The notes below the pieces were generated by a model. The model searched no databases and was not told the DNA's origin. It saw nothing but the letters and a program-made list of their open reading frames with translations. The translations under genes and the position numbers were made by a program. This document shows positions 8,812-18,028 of a stretch of 64,000 nt of DNA, one piece after another. How positions within the stretch are numbered: position 1 is the stretch's first letter; every line of letters begins with the position of its first letter. The DNA lies in assembly GCF_001652915.1 (NCBI RefSeq), contig NZ_BBQI01000126.1, forward strand, positions 28,435-92,434. The letters run 5' to 3'. This DNA is from Cupriavidus sp. D384. GTDB taxonomy: Bacteria > Pseudomonadota > Gammaproteobacteria > Burkholderiales > Burkholderiaceae.

Positions 8812-9585
8812 TCAGTCGTCCTGCGGGGGGGTGGCCGTCAGCGACCCGGCGCCAGCCGGCCTGACGTCCGGGAACGTGCCGCCCAGCGCCAGCGTCAACG
8901 CGCGGGCGGCGTCCAGCACCTGATCGCGGAAAGCCTCGCTGAAGCGAGGCGTCGGGCAGGTCAGCGTCAGCGCCCCCTTCAGTTCGCCACCGGGGCCGAA
9001 TACCGGCGACGACACGCCGGCGATATCGGGGCTGCGGTCGCCCACCATCGCAATCACGCCTTCGTCGCGAATCCGCTGGTAGATCTCGCCGCGTGCCCCG
9101 GCAAAGGCGCGCAGCACGCGTCCGCCCGAGCCCCGGTTGCGCGGCAGCAGATCGCCGGCGCGGATATGGTCGCGCACCGGCTGCGGCGAATCCACGCGAT
9201 ACAGGCACAGGCGATGCTCGCCCTGCTCGACGTGGAACGCGGCCGATTCCCGCGTCACGCGCACCAGTTCGCGCAGCGCCGGCAGCACGACCTGCTCCAG
9301 CGAGAACGAAGCCGCATAGACCGCGTTAAGCCGGGCCACTTCCGAGCCCAGCGCGTAGCGGCCGTCGGGCAGCCGCTGGATCAGCCGGGCATGTTCCAGC
9401 GAGGCCAGCAGCCGCAGCAGCGTGCTCTTGTACAGGCCGCTGCGCTGGGCCAGTTCGGCCAGGCCCAGCGACGTGTCGCCTTCGCGGAACACCGACAGCA
9501 CGAACAGCGCCCGGTCGACGGCAATCGCACCACCATCGGCGGCGTTCTTGTCGGCTTCGGAGAGCTGGGCGGCTTTGCGTGGCAT
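8812..9585 (-). CDS. IclR-family transcriptional regulator
   Basis: 257 residues. N-terminal winged helix (about 22-75: AVDRALFVLSVFREGD ... GLYKSTLLRLLASLEHARLI) and the IclR effector domain (about 90-240: PALRELVRVTRESAAFHVEQ, SSPVFGPGGELKGALTLT). It is divergent from the MFS gene at 9784 with 198 bp between starts, the usual place for its operator, so that exporter is its likely target. The effector is unknown. ATG at 9585. Confidence 0.93.
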   Translation of the reverse strand: MPRKAAQLSEADKNAADGGAIAVDRALFVLSVFREGDTSLGLAELAQRSGLYKSTLLRLLASLEHARLIQRLPDGRYALGSEVARLNAVYAASFSLEQVVLPALRELVRVTRESAAFHVEQGEHRLCLYRVDSPQPVRDHIRAGDLLPRNRGSGGRVLRAFAGARGEIYQRIRDEGVIAMVGDRSPDIAGVSSPVFGPGGELKGALTLTCPTPRFSEAFRDQVLDAARALTLALGGTFPDVRPAGAGSLTATPPQDD

Positions 9586-9783
9586 GGTCGGGCGGGCGGG
9601 ACGGCCAATTGGAACGGGGGTCCACCGTATAGAACGGCCCAGGTGTTGTCAATGCGACCACGGCGGCGCACCGGTGCCCGACACGATTGCGGCAATGCCG
9701 GTATGATGGCGCCTTCCGGGTTTTCCCTAGGTCGTCGTACCAGGCGATCCACGCCCGGCCAACCCGCGCCTCCTGAATCACCC

Positions 9784-11010
9784 ATGTCTGCCCCGAGCCA
9801 TTCCTCGGTCACACCACCGCATGGCGAATCCGCCACCGACAATGTGACCCGCCGTATCCTTGCCATCGTTTTTTTCAACTTCATCGCCTATCTGGCGGTG
9901 GGCCTGCCGATTGCCGTGGTGCCGGGTTTTGTCCACGGCGACCTGGGCTACAGCGCCGTGCTGGCTGGCCTGGCGGTCAGCATCCAGTACCTGGCAACCC
10001 TGATGAGCCGTCCCTGGGCCGGCACGCTGTGCGATACGCAAGGCCCGAAGCGCTCGGTGCTGACCGGGCTGGCACTGGTCACGGGCAGCGGTGTGCTGAC
10101 GCTGGTGGCCTCGCTGTTCGCCGGCAGCGACTGGATCGGCCTGGCGTGGCTGCTGGCGGGACGCCTGATGCTGGGTGCAGGCGAAAGCCTGGTCACGACG
10201 GGCACCATCGCCTGGGGTATCGGCAGCGCCGGGGCGCACCATACCGCCAAGGTCATCTCGTGGAATGGCATCACCACCTACGGCGCACTGGCCGTGGGCG
10301 CGCCGGTTGGCGTAGTGCTGGCCAAATGGGGCGGCCTGGGCACGATCGGCGTGGTCACCACGCTGATTGCCGGCGCGTCGCTGCTGCTGGCACGCCGCCG
10401 CCCGCCGGTGCCGGTGCTCAAGGGCGACCGCCTGCCGTTCCGCAGCGTCTTCCGCGCCATGACGCCGTTCGGCCTGTGCCTGGCACTGGGCTCGGTCGGC
10501 TTTGGGGTGATCACGGCGTTCATCACGCTCTACTACAACAGCAAGGGCTGGGATCACGCCGCGCTGGCGCTGACGGCACTGGGCACCTGCTTCGTGCTGA
10601 CGCGCCTGGTGATGGCCGATGCCATCTCGCGATTTGGCGGCTACGCCGTGGCACTGGTGTCGTTTGCCGTGGAGGCCGCCGGCCTGGGCATTATCTGGAT
10701 GGCCCACGCCCCGTGGCAGGCCCTGGCGGGTGCCGCCGTGGTCGGTTTTGGCTTCTCGCTGGTGTTTCCGGCGCTGGGCATGGAAGCGGTCAAGCGCGTG
10801 CCGGCCACCAATCGCGGCTCGGCGCTGGGCGCCTACGCCCTGTTCCTTGATTTCGCGCTGGGCCTGACCGGCCCGGTGGCCGGCTTTATCGCCGCGCAAG
10901 GCGACTATCCGGCCGTCTACCTGTTTGCCGCGGTGAGCGCGGTGCTGGCGCTGGTACTGAGCCAGCTGCTGGCCGCGCGGTATCGCGACCAGCTGGCGCC
11001 GGCCACCTGA
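9784..11010 (+). CDS. MFS transporter, YhhS-like
   Basis: 408 residues, 12 predicted membrane helices. Segments closely resemble E. coli YhhS: ILAIVFFNFIAYLAVGLPIA, GYSAVLAGLAVSIQYLATLM, VISWNGITTYGALAVGAP and GFGFSLVFPALGMEAVKRVP. YhhS-type proteins are drug/metabolite exporters of the inner membrane. I use the ATG at 9784, although no strong ribosome site precedes it; an ATG 27 codons upstream is possible but adds a non-conserved tail. The stop codon abuts the stop of the convergent methyltransferase with no base between them. Confidence 0.92.
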   Translation: MSAPSHSSVTPPHGESATDNVTRRILAIVFFNFIAYLAVGLPIAVVPGFVHGDLGYSAVLAGLAVSIQYLATLMSRPWAGTLCDTQGPKRSVLTGLALVTGSGVLTLVASLFAGSDWIGLAWLLAGRLMLGAGESLVTTGTIAWGIGSAGAHHTAKVISWNGITTYGALAVGAPVGVVLAKWGGLGTIGVVTTLIAGASLLLARRRPPVPVLKGDRLPFRSVFRAMTPFGLCLALGSVGFGVITAFITLYYNSKGWDHAALALTALGTCFVLTRLVMADAISRFGGYAVALVSFAVEAAGLGIIWMAHAPWQALAGAAVVGFGFSLVFPALGMEAVKRVPATNRGSALGAYALFLDFALGLTGPVAGFIAAQGDYPAVYLFAAVSAVLALVLSQLLAARYRDQLAPAT

Positions 11011-11778
11011 TTACAGCCGTTCGCAGCAATACGCCTCGGTGCTGTAGGGGAACGACACCTCGCCGTGGCCGCGCAGCGCCGGATCGGCGTCGATCACCGC
11101 GTGCAGGCGCGCACGCACGGCATCCTGCTCGGACTGCGGCAGCGACGCGATAAAGCTGACCGACATCACGCGGTCGACAATCACCTGCTCCGGCGCGCCG
11201 GTATGTGTATAGGGAAAGCGCGCCAGGCCAAGCGGGCCGAAGCCATCGGCCGGGAAGACCTTCTTCCAGTCGCCCTTGTAGAAGCGTGGCGCATCGCCCT
11301 CGTAGGGCGTCATGATCTCGGTCAGCCTGGCAACCCAGCCTACCGATTCGTCGCGCACATTCCAGATCAGGCCAAGACGCCCGCCCGGTTTCAGCACGCG
11401 GGCGATTTCCCGCATCGCGGCGGGATTGGCAAACCAGTGAAACGCCTGCGCGCAGACCACGGCGTCCACGCTGGCGTCGGGCAACGGCATCGACTCCGCG
11501 CTGCCCTGTACGGCACGCACCTCCGGCAGCCTGGCCGAAAGCTGGGCGCGCATCGCGTCGACCGGCTCCACGGCGATCACGCTGGCGCCGGTAGGCAGCA
11601 GCAGGCGCGTGAACTTGCCCGTGCCGGCGCCCAGGTCAACCACGGTTTTGCCGGGCGCCAGCCCTGGCGTGTCGCGCAACCAGGTGCCAAGTTCGGCGGG
11701 ATAGTCGGGACGCCCGCGGGCGTAGGTATCGGCCTGGGTCGAGAAGCCCTGGGCCGCGGCATGATGGATTGTCGTCAT
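11011..11778 (-). CDS. Class I SAM-dependent methyltransferase (type 11)
   Basis: 255 residues. Begins MTTIHHAAAQGFSTQADTY, a usual opening of this family (a GF-x-x-ADTYARGRPDYP region), then motif I VVDLGAGTGKFTRLLLPTG, IAVEPVDAMRAQL, AVVCAQAFHWF and RVLKPGGRLGLIWN. ATG at 11778 has GGGG a few bases upstream; the 18 codons before it in frame are not family-like. The substrate is not predictable. It lies 73 bp downstream of the ABC permease gene on the same strand and could be read through, but is not an obvious part of that pathway. Confidence 0.9.
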   Translation of the reverse strand: MTTIHHAAAQGFSTQADTYARGRPDYPAELGTWLRDTPGLAPGKTVVDLGAGTGKFTRLLLPTGASVIAVEPVDAMRAQLSARLPEVRAVQGSAESMPLPDASVDAVVCAQAFHWFANPAAMREIARVLKPGGRLGLIWNVRDESVGWVARLTEIMTPYEGDAPRFYKGDWKKVFPADGFGPLGLARFPYTHTGAPEQVIVDRVMSVSFIASLPQSEQDAVRARLHAVIDADPALRGHGEVSFPYSTEAYCCERL

Positions 11779-11851
11779 GACCCCGCACGATACGCCGGCG
11801 GCGTGACATCGACAAGTCCTGCCGCCGCGCACCCCGGCCCCGGGGGCCGCG

Positions 11852-12721
11852 TCAGTGCTGCAGGCCCCAGCGGCGCACCGTCAGGCGTTCCAGCGTGGTG
11901 AACACCAGCCCCTCCACTGCCAGCCCGATCAGGATCACCGTCGCCAGCCCGGCGAAGACGCGGTCGGTATAAAGCTCGTTGCGGTTCTGGAAAATGTACC
12001 AGCCCAGTCCGCCCTTGCCCGACGACGCGCCAAACACCAGCTCGGCCGCGATCAGCGTGCGCCAGGCAAACGCCCAGCCGATCTTGAGACCCGACAGGAT
12101 GGCCGGCAGCGCCGCCGGCACCAGGATCAGCACCACATAGCGCAGGCCTCGCAGCCCATAGTTGCGGCCCGCCATGCGCAGCGTTTCGGGCACGCCGCGA
12201 AAGCCTGCATAGGTGTTCAGGGCCAGCGGCCACAGTACCGAATGGACCAGCACGAACACCAGGCTTCCGGTGCCCAGGCCAAACCACAGCAAGGCCAGCG
12301 GCAGCAGCGCGATGGCCGGCAGCGGGTTGAACATCGCCGTCAGCGTATCGAGCAGATCGCGACCGATGCGCGTCGACACCGCCACCGTGGTCAGCACAAA
12401 TGCCAGCACGATGCCGGCCGCGTAGCCCTGCAGCAGGATCGACAGCGACACCACGGCCTTGCCGGGCAGTTCGCCACTGGCAATGGCCTCCACGAAGGCG
12501 CGCGCGGTGGACAGGAAGGTCGGCAGCAACAGATCGTTGTCCTGCACGCGGGCAACGATTTCCCAGGCCACGGCCAGCACCAGCAGGATCGCAGCCTTGC
12601 GCAGCCAGCCCTGCTGCCACAGTTGCCGGTACCACGGCAGCGCACGGGACAGCGGCACGGCCGTAAAGGGTTCGAGTACGCGCTCGTATTCGGGGCGCAG
12701 GGGCGGAAGGATTGTCGACAT
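11852..12721 (-). CDS. ABC transporter permease, SsuC/TauC family
   Basis: 289 residues with about six membrane helices and the cytoplasmic EAA-type loop (PETLRMAGRNYGLRGLRYVVL ahead of LPAILSGLKIGWAFAWRTLI). This is a single-permease importer of the nitrate/sulfonate/taurine class. The gene lies 20 bp after the ATPase gene in the order dioxygenase - binding protein - ATPase - permease, all on the minus strand. With the TauD-like enzyme upstream, an organosulfur or similar small anionic substrate is the best guess. Confidence 0.92.
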   Translation of the reverse strand: MSTILPPLRPEYERVLEPFTAVPLSRALPWYRQLWQQGWLRKAAILLVLAVAWEIVARVQDNDLLLPTFLSTARAFVEAIASGELPGKAVVSLSILLQGYAAGIVLAFVLTTVAVSTRIGRDLLDTLTAMFNPLPAIALLPLALLWFGLGTGSLVFVLVHSVLWPLALNTYAGFRGVPETLRMAGRNYGLRGLRYVVLILVPAALPAILSGLKIGWAFAWRTLIAAELVFGASSGKGGLGWYIFQNRNELYTDRVFAGLATVILIGLAVEGLVFTTLERLTVRRWGLQH

Positions 12722-12741
12722 GGTTCAGGCGGTGGGGGCGT

Positions 12742-13605
12742 TCAGTGCGTGGCGGCGTGGCGGGCATGGTCCGGCGTGGTGCCAGGCTCGGCCGGTGTAT
12801 CGAACAGCATGGCGTGGATTCGCTGCGCCGCCTGCTGGAATTCCGCGCTGCCCTGGCTGGCGAGCGAGAACTGGTGGCTGTTCAGCTCGGCGCGCACGCG
12901 GCCCGGATGCGGCGACAGCAGCAGGATGCGGCTGCCCACGACCAGCGCCTCTTCGATCGAATGGGTCACGAACAGCAGCGTGAACGCGGCTTCGTCCCAC
13001 AGCGCCAGCAGTTCTTCCTGCATGCGCCGCCGCGTGAGCGCGTCCAGCGCGGCAAACGGCTCGTCCATCAGCAGCACCTTGGGCCGGGTTGCCAGCGCAC
13101 GGGCAATGGCCACGCGCTGCTTCATGCCGCCGGACAGCGTATGCGGATAGGCATCGGCAAAGCCCGCCAGGCCAACCTTGTCCAGAAAATGCATGGCGAC
13201 GTCGCTGGCCTCCGCCTTCGACAGGCCACGTGCCTGGCGCAGCGGAAACATCACGTTCTGCCTGACGGTCTTCCACGGCGGCAGCTGATCGAACTCCTGG
13301 AACACGACGATGCGGTCAGGGCCCGGCGCCTGCACGCGCTGGCCTTCAAGCCGGATCTCGCCCTCGGCCGGCGGCACAAAGCCGGCCACGGCCTTGAGCA
13401 GCGTCGACTTGCCGCAGCCGGACGGCCCCAGCAGCACGAAACGATCCGACGCATGCACATCGAAGCTCACGCGGTGCGTGGCGCGCACCACGCGCGTGGG
13501 CGTACGGTATTCGAGCGATACGCCATCCACCTGCAGCAGCGGCTGCGGATGAGGTACCACGCGCAGGTGCGGATTGACGTGATTGCCGTGATTGCCGTCA
13601 GCCAT
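12742..13605 (-). CDS. ABC transporter ATP-binding protein, SsuB/TauB family
   Basis: 287 residues. Walker A GPSGCGKSTLLKAV, Q-loop VVFQEFDQLPPWKTVRQN, signature LSGGMKQRVAIARAL, Walker B VLLMDEPFAALD and switch histidine FVTHSIEEA, complete and in order. It energises the SsuC/TauC-type permease. It starts two bases after the TGA of the binding-protein gene, so the two are probably translationally coupled. No residue needed for ATP hydrolysis is missing. Confidence 0.95.
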   Translation of the reverse strand: MADGNHGNHVNPHLRVVPHPQPLLQVDGVSLEYRTPTRVVRATHRVSFDVHASDRFVLLGPSGCGKSTLLKAVAGFVPPAEGEIRLEGQRVQAPGPDRIVVFQEFDQLPPWKTVRQNVMFPLRQARGLSKAEASDVAMHFLDKVGLAGFADAYPHTLSGGMKQRVAIARALATRPKVLLMDEPFAALDALTRRRMQEELLALWDEAAFTLLFVTHSIEEALVVGSRILLLSPHPGRVRAELNSHQFSLASQGSAEFQQAAQRIHAMLFDTPAEPGTTPDHARHAATH

Positions 13606-13606
13606 G

Positions 13607-14644
13607 TCAGCTCCCCTGCGCGGTGGCCGGGTCCTGGAAGAAGTAGTCCTGCCAGGATGCCGGGCGGTTCTTGATGGCGCCCACGCGATGCATGAAATCG
13701 GCCAGTGGATAGGTGTTCTGCGGCGTGACCTTGAACTGCACCTGCGGGTTCCTGAGGATCTTCACCAGCAGCGCGCGATCAATTTTCGCCTTGTTCACGC
13801 GGATGTAGAGGTCGGCGGCGGCTTCGGGGTCCCTGGTCGCGAATGCGGCGGCCTCGGCCAGCGCATCGACAAACGCGCGATAGGTCTTCGGGTTCTCGTT
13901 GCGGAATTTCTCGGTGGCGTACAGCACCGTGGCCGAGCTTGGGCCGCCGAGCACGTCATACGAGTTCAGCACGATGCGCGCATTCGGGTTGCCGGCCAGT
14001 TCCTGCTCCTGGAACGGCGGGTTGCCAAAGTGCCCGGTGATCTCGGTGCCGCCCGCGATGATCGCCGCGGCGGCGTCGGGGTGCGGCACGGCCACGGTCC
14101 ATTTGTCGAGCCGGTTGAATTCCTTGTCGCCCCACTGCCTGGCCGCCGCAAACTGCAGCACGCGCGACTGCACCGACACGGTCACCGCCGGCAGCGCAAT
14201 GCGGTCCTTGTCCGAGAAATCGGCAATCGACTTCACCTTGGGATTGTTCGAGACCAGGTAGTACGGGAAGTTGCCCAGCGATGCCACGCCCTTCACGTTC
14301 TGGCGGCCGTGCGTGCGGTCCCATAGCGTCAGCAACGGGCCCACGCCAGCACCGGCGATATCGATGGCACCGGACAGCAGCGCGTCGTTGACCGCCGATC
14401 CGCCCGACAGCTGCGTCCATTCCACCTTGACGTCAACGCCCTGCTGCTTGCCGTGTTTCTCGATCAGCTGCTGGTCACGCGCCACGTTCAACAGCAGGTA
14501 GACCACGCCAAACTGCTCGGCAATGCGGATTTTGCCCTCCGCGTGCGCGGTGCCGGTCAGCGCCAGACCGGCCGTCAGGACGGCCAGCGAGGCTCGGCGT
14601 GCAAAGGGGGTGGCAAACGATAGAACTGACTTGCGGACTGACAT
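13607..14644 (-). CDS. ABC transporter substrate-binding protein (sulfonate/nitrate class)
   Basis: 345 residues with an N-terminal signal peptide (about 1-35, ending TGTAHA before EGKIRIAEQ), then a periplasmic binding fold of the NitT/TauT class. Family-like stretches include VEWTQLSGGSAVNDALLSG, IALPAVTVSVQSRVLQFAA and DPEAAADLYIRVNKAK. It lies 42 bp after the dioxygenase gene and directly before its ATPase and permease genes. The ligand is inferred, from the TauD-like enzyme, to be an organosulfur compound. Confidence 0.92.
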   Translation of the reverse strand: MSVRKSVLSFATPFARRASLAVLTAGLALTGTAHAEGKIRIAEQFGVVYLLLNVARDQQLIEKHGKQQGVDVKVEWTQLSGGSAVNDALLSGAIDIAGAGVGPLLTLWDRTHGRQNVKGVASLGNFPYYLVSNNPKVKSIADFSDKDRIALPAVTVSVQSRVLQFAAARQWGDKEFNRLDKWTVAVPHPDAAAAIIAGGTEITGHFGNPPFQEQELAGNPNARIVLNSYDVLGGPSSATVLYATEKFRNENPKTYRAFVDALAEAAAFATRDPEAAADLYIRVNKAKIDRALLVKILRNPQVQFKVTPQNTYPLADFMHRVGAIKNRPASWQDYFFQDPATAQGS

Positions 14645-14686
14645 GCAAAAGACTCCGGGGACGCTGGAATTGAATTGGGAACAGAC

Positions 14687-15565
14687 TTAGAACGGCGTAT
14701 CGCCTTCGATCGTGGTGCGAAACATCACGCGGCGCAGATGGTCGGGCGTGCCGGCCGCCAGATGCAGCAGCGAGCGGTTGTCCCAGAACACCAGGTCGTG
14801 CTGGCGCCACTGGTGGCGATAGACGTACTCGGGCTGCACGCTGTGCGCGAACAGCGCGTCGAGCAGCGCACGGCTTTCGTCGTCGGGCAGGCCGACGATC
14901 TTCGTCGTGAAATGCTCGCTGACGAACAGCGCGCGGCGACCGGTTTCCGGATGGGTGCGCACCACCGGATGCACCACGGGCTTGACCTGCGCGATCTGCT
15001 CCGGCGTCAGGTTCGGCCGCCAAGGGCTGCGCTTCTGCAGTTCGGCGTAGCGCGCCAGGTAGGTGTGCTCGGCGGTCAGCCCTTCGATCTTCTGCTTCAG
15101 CGCCGCCGGCAGTCCATCGTATGCGGCGTGCATGTTGGCAAAGAGCGTGTCGCCGCCTTCGGCCGGCAGATCGATGGCATGGAGCAGCGATCCCAGGCTC
15201 GGCGTTTCCTTGTACGACAGGTCCGAGTGCCAGAAATGGCCCGCGTCGCCAAGCCCGATCGGCTTGCCGTCCTTCAGCACGTTGGACACGATCAGGATTT
15301 CAGGGTGGTCGGCCAGCTGGAACTGGTGCAGCACGTGGATCTGCAGCGGGCCAAAGCGGCGGCTGAACGCAATCTGCTGGGCCGGTGTGATGCGTTGGTC
15401 GCGGAACACCACTACGTGGTGATCCAGGTGGGCGCGGTGGATGCGCCGGAAGTCTTCGGCGGACAGTGGCTGATCGAGATCGAGCCCGATCACTTCCGCA
15501 CCGAGTGCGGCATCCAGCGGTCGGATCTCGAAATCCTGCGCGGTATCTACGGCGGCAATCGTCAT
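14687..15565 (-). CDS. TauD/TfdA-family Fe(II)/2-oxoglutarate dioxygenase
   Basis: 292 residues. The iron-binding facial triad is visible: H113 and D115 in FWHSDLSYKE, and H268 in NRSLLHLA, with R279 in place to bind 2-oxoglutarate. The family couples 2-oxoglutarate decarboxylation to hydroxylation, for example releasing sulfite from taurine or alkyl sulfonates. First gene of a minus-strand operon with binding protein, ATPase and permease. It starts 208 bp from a divergent binding-protein gene. The substrate could also be a non-sulfonate; similarity alone does not settle this. Confidence 0.92.
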   Translation of the reverse strand: MTIAAVDTAQDFEIRPLDAALGAEVIGLDLDQPLSAEDFRRIHRAHLDHHVVVFRDQRITPAQQIAFSRRFGPLQIHVLHQFQLADHPEILIVSNVLKDGKPIGLGDAGHFWHSDLSYKETPSLGSLLHAIDLPAEGGDTLFANMHAAYDGLPAALKQKIEGLTAEHTYLARYAELQKRSPWRPNLTPEQIAQVKPVVHPVVRTHPETGRRALFVSEHFTTKIVGLPDDESRALLDALFAHSVQPEYVYRHQWRQHDLVFWDNRSLLHLAAGTPDHLRRVMFRTTIEGDTPF

Positions 15566-15706
15566 GGCAATTCATGGCCTTGGGGGAAGCACAAGCCTTG
15601 CACTCTAGGGAGCCTCGAAGCCGCACACAACGAATCAAATCGCGCGCCGTTATACGGCCAGCGCATATGGGTGCCGTGGCGCAGCTTCCGCATAAGCAAG
15701 CGCACT

Positions 15707-15767
15707 TTCCTTCGTTCCCGTGCCGTGCCGGGTTCCTTACGCTGACAGATTGGTTCTTTCGAAGGAA
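15707..15767 (+). promoter_or_regulatory. Inverted repeat TTCCTTCG...CGAAGGAA reaching the ribosome site
   Basis: TTCCTTCG (15707-15714) is the exact reverse complement of CGAAGGAA (15760-15767). The right arm contains the Shine-Dalgarno of the gene starting at 15774, so an RNA starting upstream of 15707 could fold to hide it. The loop (about 45 bases) is long, so the meaning is uncertain. Confidence 0.3.
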
Positions 15768-15773
15768 GCCGCA

Positions 15774-16757
15774 ATGTCATCCCCCAACACCACCCGCCGG
15801 CGCATCGTGCTGGGCGGCATGGCCAGCCTGGGCGCCGCCGTCGCGCCTGCCATCACGACAACCGCAGCGCTGGCCGCCGACACGCCCGAGACGCTGCGCA
15901 TCGGCTACCAGAAGTCGTCGACGCTGATGATCTGGCTGAAGTCGCGGCAGGTACTGGAGCAGGCGCTGGCGCCGCGCAAGGTCGGCGTGCAATGGCACGA
16001 ATTCACGTCGGGGCTGCCGCTGCTGGAATCGCTCAACGTCGGCAACCTCGACCTCACCGCCGACGTGGCCGATGCCGTGCCGCCGTTCGCGCTGGCGGCC
16101 GGCGCCAGCATGACGTACTACGCCATCGAATCGCCGTCGCCCACCGCACAGGCCATCGTGGTACGGCACGATTCGTCGATCCGCTCGGTCGCGCAGCTCA
16201 AGGGCCAGCGCGTGGCGTTCTCGAAGGGTGCCGGTGCGCACTACCTGCTGCTGGAAGCACTGAACGAAGCGGGCTTGTCGATGCGCGACATCGAACCCGC
16301 GTACCTGACACCGGCCGATGCCCGCGCGGCGTTCGAGCGCGGCAGCGTGGCCGCCTGGGTGATCTGGGACCCGTTCCTGGCAGCGGTGCAGCGCCAGGCC
16401 AATGCGCGCATCCTGCGCGACGGTGCGAAACTGTCGAGCTACCGGCGCTTCTACCTGGCCGCCACCCCGTATGCCAAGCGCCGGCCCGACGTGCTGGCGA
16501 CGGTCTATGCCGAACTGCGGCGCGCGGGCGAATGGGTCAAGGCCAACCCCGCCGAGGCCGCCGCATGGCATGCGCCGCTGATCGGCCTTGACGCCGCCAC
16601 CGTCGAAGCCGCCAACGCACGCCGCACCTACCAGGTGCAGCCCGTGGACGCCGCCGCGCTCGACGAACAGCAGCGCATCGCCGATGCGTTCGCCAGCCAG
16701 GCCATCCTGCCGCGCAAGGTCACCGTGGCCGCATCGCCGGTGTGGAAGCCGGCGTAA
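15774..16757 (+). CDS. Aliphatic sulfonate-type ABC substrate-binding protein, SsuA-like
   Basis: 327 residues. The N-terminus has NTTRRRIVLGGMASLGAA, a possible twin-arginine signal, with cleavage likely after TTTAALAA. The mature part shows SsuA-type features: IGYQKSSTLMIWLKS, EFTSGLPLLESLNVGNLDL, ADAVPPFALAAGA, VAFSKGAGAHYLLLEAL and WVIWDPFLAAVQ. ATG at 15774 is preceded by GAAGGAAG. It is divergent from the TauD-like operon and has no transport genes of its own next to it, so it may feed the neighbouring ATPase/permease as an alternative binding protein. Confidence 0.92.
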   Translation: MSSPNTTRRRIVLGGMASLGAAVAPAITTTAALAADTPETLRIGYQKSSTLMIWLKSRQVLEQALAPRKVGVQWHEFTSGLPLLESLNVGNLDLTADVADAVPPFALAAGASMTYYAIESPSPTAQAIVVRHDSSIRSVAQLKGQRVAFSKGAGAHYLLLEALNEAGLSMRDIEPAYLTPADARAAFERGSVAAWVIWDPFLAAVQRQANARILRDGAKLSSYRRFYLAATPYAKRRPDVLATVYAELRRAGEWVKANPAEAAAWHAPLIGLDAATVEAANARRTYQVQPVDAAALDEQQRIADAFASQAILPRKVTVAASPVWKPA

Positions 16758-16760
16758 GTT

Positions 16761-16802
16761 GAAGGGGGAGCTTTTCCCCGCGCCCTTTCCGCGGGAGAGC
16801 GC
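16761..16802. repeat. Degenerate extragenic palindrome (GGGAGAG family)
   Basis: A run AGGGGGAG/CTTTTCCCCG followed by CCCTTTCC-GC-GGGAGAGC resembles, with mismatches, the clean palindromes at 21210, 21306 and 34671. It sits between the SsuA-like gene and the E1alpha gene. Confidence 0.35.
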
Positions 16803-16936
16803 GAGACAACTGTCAAGCTTGACGCCGTGCGCCACCGCACGCCCCAACCCCTGTTCCGTGCCCTATAGTCGAAGGCAGCAGCGTCCACAAGATGCTGCGC
16901 CGCACAGGACACAGCGAACCACAAGGGGACCACCAC

Positions 16937-18028
16937 ATGGGCACTGTTGCGCGCTTTGACATCGGCTTTACCCGCTACCTCTCCCCCGAGGGCACGCCCG
17001 CCCCGGACCTTCCCGCCTTCGCCCGCGACCCGGCCGCCCTGCTGCCGCTGTATCGCGCCATGGTGCTCACCCGGCAGTTCGACCTCAAGGCCGTCGCCAT
17101 GCAGCGTACGGGCCAGATCGGCACGTTTGCGTCGGCGCTGGGCCAGGAGGCCATCGGCGTGGGGGTTGCCACGGCCATGCGGCCCGATGACGTACTGATA
17201 CCGTCCTATCGCGATCACGCCGCGCAGTTTGTGCGCGGCGTCACGATGACGGAGAGCCTGCTGTACTGGGGTGGCGACGAACGGGGCAGCGGATTTGCGG
17301 CAGTGCCGCACGACTTCGGCAATTGCGTGCCCATCGGCACGCAGGTCGGCCATGCGGCCGGCGTGGCCTATGCATTCAAGCTGCGCCGGCAGCCGCGCGT
17401 GGCGGTATGCATCATCGGTGACGGCGGCACGTCCAACGGGGCGTTCTACGAAGGCATGAACATGGCCGGCGCATGGCAGGCGCCGCTGGTGATCGTCATC
17501 AACAACAACCAGTGGGCCATCTCGATGCCACGCGCCAGGCAGACGGCGGCCGCCACGCTGGCGCAGAAGGCCATCGCAGCCGGCATTCCCGGCGAGCAGG
17601 TGGATGGCAACGACGTGATTGCCGTGCGCGTGCGCGTGGGCGACGCCATCGAACGGGCGCGCGACGGCGCCGGCCCGGCGCTGATCGAGGCCGTAACCTA
17701 CCGGCTGGGCGACCACACCACGGCCGACGATGCGTCGCGCTATAGAGACGACGCCACGGTCAAGGAGGCCTGGCAGCACGAGCCCGTCAAACGGTTGCGC
17801 GACTACCTGGCAAGCGTGGGCGCCTGGGATGCCGGGCACGAGGAAGCGCTGATCCGCGAATGCCAGCAGGCCGTGGGCGCCGCCGTCGAGGCCTACCTGC
17901 AGCTGCCCCACCCCGATGTCTCGGCCATGTTCGATTGCCTCTACGAGACGCTGCCGGCAGCGATGGCCGACCAGCTCGACACCGCGCAACGCTACGCCGC
18001 ACCGCACCGGGAGACGGATCATGGCTGA
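16937..18028 (+). CDS. pdhA: 2-oxoacid (pyruvate-type) dehydrogenase E1 component, alpha subunit
   Basis: 363 residues. The thiamine-diphosphate motif is intact: GDGGTSNGAFYEGMNMA followed by NNNQWAIS. Upstream it has the substrate-channel block RTGQIGTFASALGQEAIGVG and YRDHAAQFVRG. ATG at 16937 follows AGGGGA. It begins a three-gene row E1alpha - E1beta - E2 and overlaps E1beta by 8 bp. The complex decarboxylates a 2-oxoacid; pyruvate is likely, but branched-chain oxoacids or acetoin use related E1 proteins and cannot be excluded. Confidence 0.92.
   Translation: MGTVARFDIGFTRYLSPEGTPAPDLPAFARDPAALLPLYRAMVLTRQFDLKAVAMQRTGQIGTFASALGQEAIGVGVATAMRPDDVLIPSYRDHAAQFVRGVTMTESLLYWGGDERGSGFAAVPHDFGNCVPIGTQVGHAAGVAYAFKLRRQPRVAVCIIGDGGTSNGAFYEGMNMAGAWQAPLVIVINNNQWAISMPRARQTAAATLAQKAIAAGIPGEQVDGNDVIAVRVRVGDAIERARDGAGPALIEAVTYRLGDHTTADDASRYRDDATVKEAWQHEPVKRLRDYLASVGAWDAGHEEALIRECQQAVGAAVEAYLQLPHPDVSAMFDCLYETLPAAMADQLDTAQRYAAPHRETDHG

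Noticed and set aside
8779..9783. Upstream in-frame extension of the YhhS-like MFS gene
   Set aside because: It would run antisense through the entire IclR gene; family members begin near 9784.
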